A stretch of DNA of 64,000 nt from Sulfurovum indicum (GTDB lineage: Bacteria; Campylobacterota; Campylobacteria; Campylobacterales; Sulfurovaceae): NCBI RefSeq assembly GCF_014931715.1, contig NZ_CP063164.1, positions 1,302,001-1,366,000 of the forward strand, read 5' to 3'. Positions 63,101 through 64,000 of this stretch are shown piece after piece; positions within the stretch are counted from its first letter, which is position 1, and each line of letters opens with the position of its first letter. The position numbers were made by a program, and so were the translations under genes. The notes under the pieces were generated by a model. The model was not told where the DNA came from, did not search any database, and worked only from the letters and a program-made list of their open reading frames with translations.

Positions 63101-63525
63101 ATTTCCCAGACTTCATTCTTTGGGTTATTGACAGAAACAATATTACGCATTTTGTCTTTATCGACCCCAAGGGAGTTAGCAGGCTAAATGTTGATTCAGT
63201 TTGGGAAAAAATGCTGTTCTCTATGGAAATTAAAAAAGTAGAAAAGTCTATTAGAAAAGAGTATCCTAATCTGCGCCTTCACTCGTTTATATGTGCAACG
63301 AAAAGTATTGATGAGTTGTCACAGGATAAGGTTTTGAGTAGTTTCATTGGTGGAAAAATTACTACAAAATTTACTGGCGACACAAAGCAGTTGTCTTCAC
63401 AACAATTAGCTACGGCACTTACACTTTTAAATGTTTTGTCCATTCAGGATCATGATCTTATTGAAACCATAGTGACAACAGTGTGCAAAACAGAGATAGA
63501 CGACTCCCTGAAGGGTTTTTTTTGA
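60127..63525 (+). CDS. res: Type III restriction enzyme Res subunit
   Basis: A 1132-residue helicase-nuclease. SF2 motif I is ATGSGKT (about 265), motif II DEGHKG (about 376), and motif VI-like QLFGRGVRL near 677. The C-terminal nuclease shows FPDFILWVID then FVFIDPKG (about 996-1020), the PD-D-x-K arrangement. It translocates or slides on DNA and cleaves unmethylated sites with Mod. The frame ends in a run of eight T; the next 101 codons in the adjacent frame continue without an ATG, so the true C-terminus may be longer. Confidence 0.92.
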   Translation: MPYQIKVNGQSPIEVDGSNISATDAKNVIENLMKEEKYASLIPLIQNNDKIKCTRLMGSNKKDSYLNKYLYLYEIFLSLFGVQSWQELKELYYRDEYGDISIDSIHKVDIDSDYLEKAIASVSSYEKELKKSYRDPSFSFTDYQIFAILFTELFLMQKEHGNKIFSFGYPANIDGIRVYSDEKVSKIIDTHSEEERMQLVAHLIGDLKSNGAPKGSFVAKYEKLLSIVNNENKTLQQALYEVFDILSISSYLQENNKLAYYMATGSGKTVILHTNILQAYKFFGKKSNFYLIVPTKELGKQHKKNLISFGFKESDIGFFEDEKSAKATVGKKVKEMMEASYPLKILTNSQLSAVNKQNIFFADKNIVFVDEGHKGEAKEEGWRKDRKSILGWGGFAFEYSATFSHAIKDNNKLLQEYSKAIIFDYAYQKFYTDGYGKQAEFEPKEIIKNDFDKELTDKESYKLFVKDIMAFLEQQLYFKDHKGKPNFEAYFFKKPLKLMICRRVDDANNESDVKKAITYIQNLSLIKQETLRYIKENLPYFSYISTMKPLEIYNAIFRFIFHAKSPAPIEIYELNSKELGIKVANAEEYFATVYVGEVSKIGISEVRKDPLQKSLIDTFFKSQDGDNPQINIVISARMLIEGWDTQRISSLSLFDFGKQEGSLIVQLFGRGVRLHGSQENRLKRSGEHPIMERFNIYGYDSKFLKTFINEAELSDISKDIMIEVYIDKNTDMLNKKLPIVKPKHSFSTLPYTYQYDKDITEELCSKMIKKYHLDKGDYSFSLLPLVDVKALYKTYIETTSYLNYHIPYADFCQTVVKIFGLNFRLKEKDQFKNVNSVEQMANRLVEYFFDSAYKLKKKQDELSTPMVEQLSEDDPNVNFEKYTISGTEERIANFIEHFEQNKGRFFISKQSYDRYGSYVIEGSIFSFLCDIHAYSPLLAEYGQLRISPDRLVESEQDFVHKVNKYLSDNDKNKSYQEIYLLRNQQKIGFNGYFPDFILWVIDRNNITHFVFIDPKGVSRLNVDSVWEKMLFSMEIKKVEKSIRKEYPNLRLHSFICATKSIDELSQDKVLSSFIGGKITTKFTGDTKQLSSQQLATALTLLNVLSIQDHDLIETIVTTVCKTEIDDSLKGFF

Positions 63526-63832
63526 GGTTATATTTCCAAATCAAAAAACAAAGCTTAACGAGTATTGGAATGACAAAAAACGAAGACTTAAAGATTGTAG
63601 TAATATTACAGGTCGATTGCAATCAGATGCCTTTTATACATATAAATATATTTTAAAAGATGAAGAGGCAAGTCGTAAGCTGTGTAAACAATTTGCGACT
63701 GGAGTGTGGAAAGATGCTATCTTAGATGCTGGATTTGAACTTCTAAACATTTCTTTTGCTGGCATGTTAAGACCTGGCTTAACACTATCAAAGCAGGCAT
63801 TAGGTTTTGTTCAATCAAAAATTTCTAACTAA
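63526..63832 (+). other. Open frame after res, possible extension or frameshifted continuation
   Basis: In the next frame the reading runs from the T8 tract to TAA at 63830-63832 (about 101 codons). It has protein-like composition (EYWNDKKRRLKDC; YTYKYILKDEEASRKLC; a hydrophobic GFELLNISFAGML stretch). There is no ATG before 63736; TTG 63617 is possible. Removing one T would fuse it to Res. It may instead be a separate small gene with a weak start. No family is recognised. Confidence 0.4.
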
Positions 63833-63851
63833 AATATTCTTTTTATTTTTT

Positions 63852-64000
63852 ATGTCTTTAGCCCATATAAATAGCTTTGGGGCAACCAAAAGTCATCTCA
63901 ACATAATAAACGGGGCAAGCACCGAATGCGTCATGCACAAATTCTATACCAACAGCGGATGGACACAGATAGAAGGCGAAGTCGGACGCAACGGTATTGA
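63852..64000 (+). CDS. Start of a gene cut by the window edge
   Basis: An open frame from ATG 63852 to the window end (49 codons). It contains TNSGWTQIEGEVGRNGI, which resembles segments seen in polymorphic-toxin or restriction-associated proteins, but the evidence is too short for a call. No ribosome binding site is clear and the real start may differ. Confidence 0.4.
   Translation, partial: MSLAHINSFGATKSHLNIINGASTECVMHKFYTNSGWTQIEGEVGRNGI

Noticed and set aside
1-64000. CRISPR arrays, tRNA or rRNA genes
   Set aside because: No regularly spaced direct repeats and no recognisable tRNA or rRNA sequence were seen in the gaps.

Overview
The window looks like the chromosome of a Campylobacterota member (formerly Epsilonproteobacteria), probably a Sulfurovum- or Sulfurimonas-like sulfur and hydrogen chemolithoautotroph. 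The evidence is two hydABCDE operons in the Wolinella/Helicobacter gene order, including the HypF-like protein HydE, together with a psrABC-type sulfur reductase, HypX and an AT-rich base composition. This assignment is inferred from gene content; no rRNA or tRNA gene is visible.

Layout. 1-728: end of an AbiEii-type toxin locus. 935-1980: a thioesterase and a hydrogenase maturation protease. 1970-8912: the hyp operon on the minus strand (nickel transporter, hypB, hypC, hypD, hypE, hypX, hypA, a DUF695/RraB-like gene). 8998-9743: a decayed IS1595-like transposase gene whose 3' end was replaced by a 129-bp MITE with a 4-bp target duplication. 9813-14209: a CDGSH protein and a hydrogenase whose small subunit is fused to an FAD/NAD(P) oxidoreductase and a BFD-type [2Fe-2S] domain. 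14202-16367: a small MerR-linked module. 16364-31820: hypF and two complete hydABCDE operons. 32014-38124: an operon for a group 4-type [NiFe] hydrogenase with no membrane subunits, but with its own hypA and a GltD-like NADPH flavoprotein, followed by a small exported protein and a TetR regulator. 38791-41863: a frameshifted and split class III ribonucleotide reductase with its activase. 41940-47721: a GAPDH-like gene and psrABC. 48262-51036: a TetR regulator in an operon with a HupUV-like hydrogenase. 51424-64000: a mobile island with a gamma-mobile-trio-like recombinase set (gmtY, gmtX, frameshifted gmtZ), a CI/LexA-like repressor and a type III restriction-modification system.

How it works together. 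Five [NiFe] hydrogenases share one maturation gene set. Three large subunits carry C-terminal extensions to be removed, and three maturation proteases are present, one of which has lost two metal ligands. The palindrome TGAAT-N4-ATTCA lies upstream of the hyp operon, both hyd operons, the group 4 operon, the nrdD region and psrABC, with weaker copies before the 1062 and tetR1 genes. Two paralogous TetR proteins with nearly identical recognition helices are encoded here, one in an operon with the HupUV-like hydrogenase. This suggests an H2- or redox-responsive TetR regulon in place of the HupT/HupR pathway.

The strongest candidates for undescribed biology are the flavoprotein-hydrogenase fusion, the apparently soluble NADPH-linked group 4 hydrogenase, the TetR-HupUV regulatory unit and the trio-type island in a Campylobacterota genome. 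Two or three single-base frameshifts in homopolymers (nrdD, gmtZ, perhaps res) could be real mutations or assembly errors.
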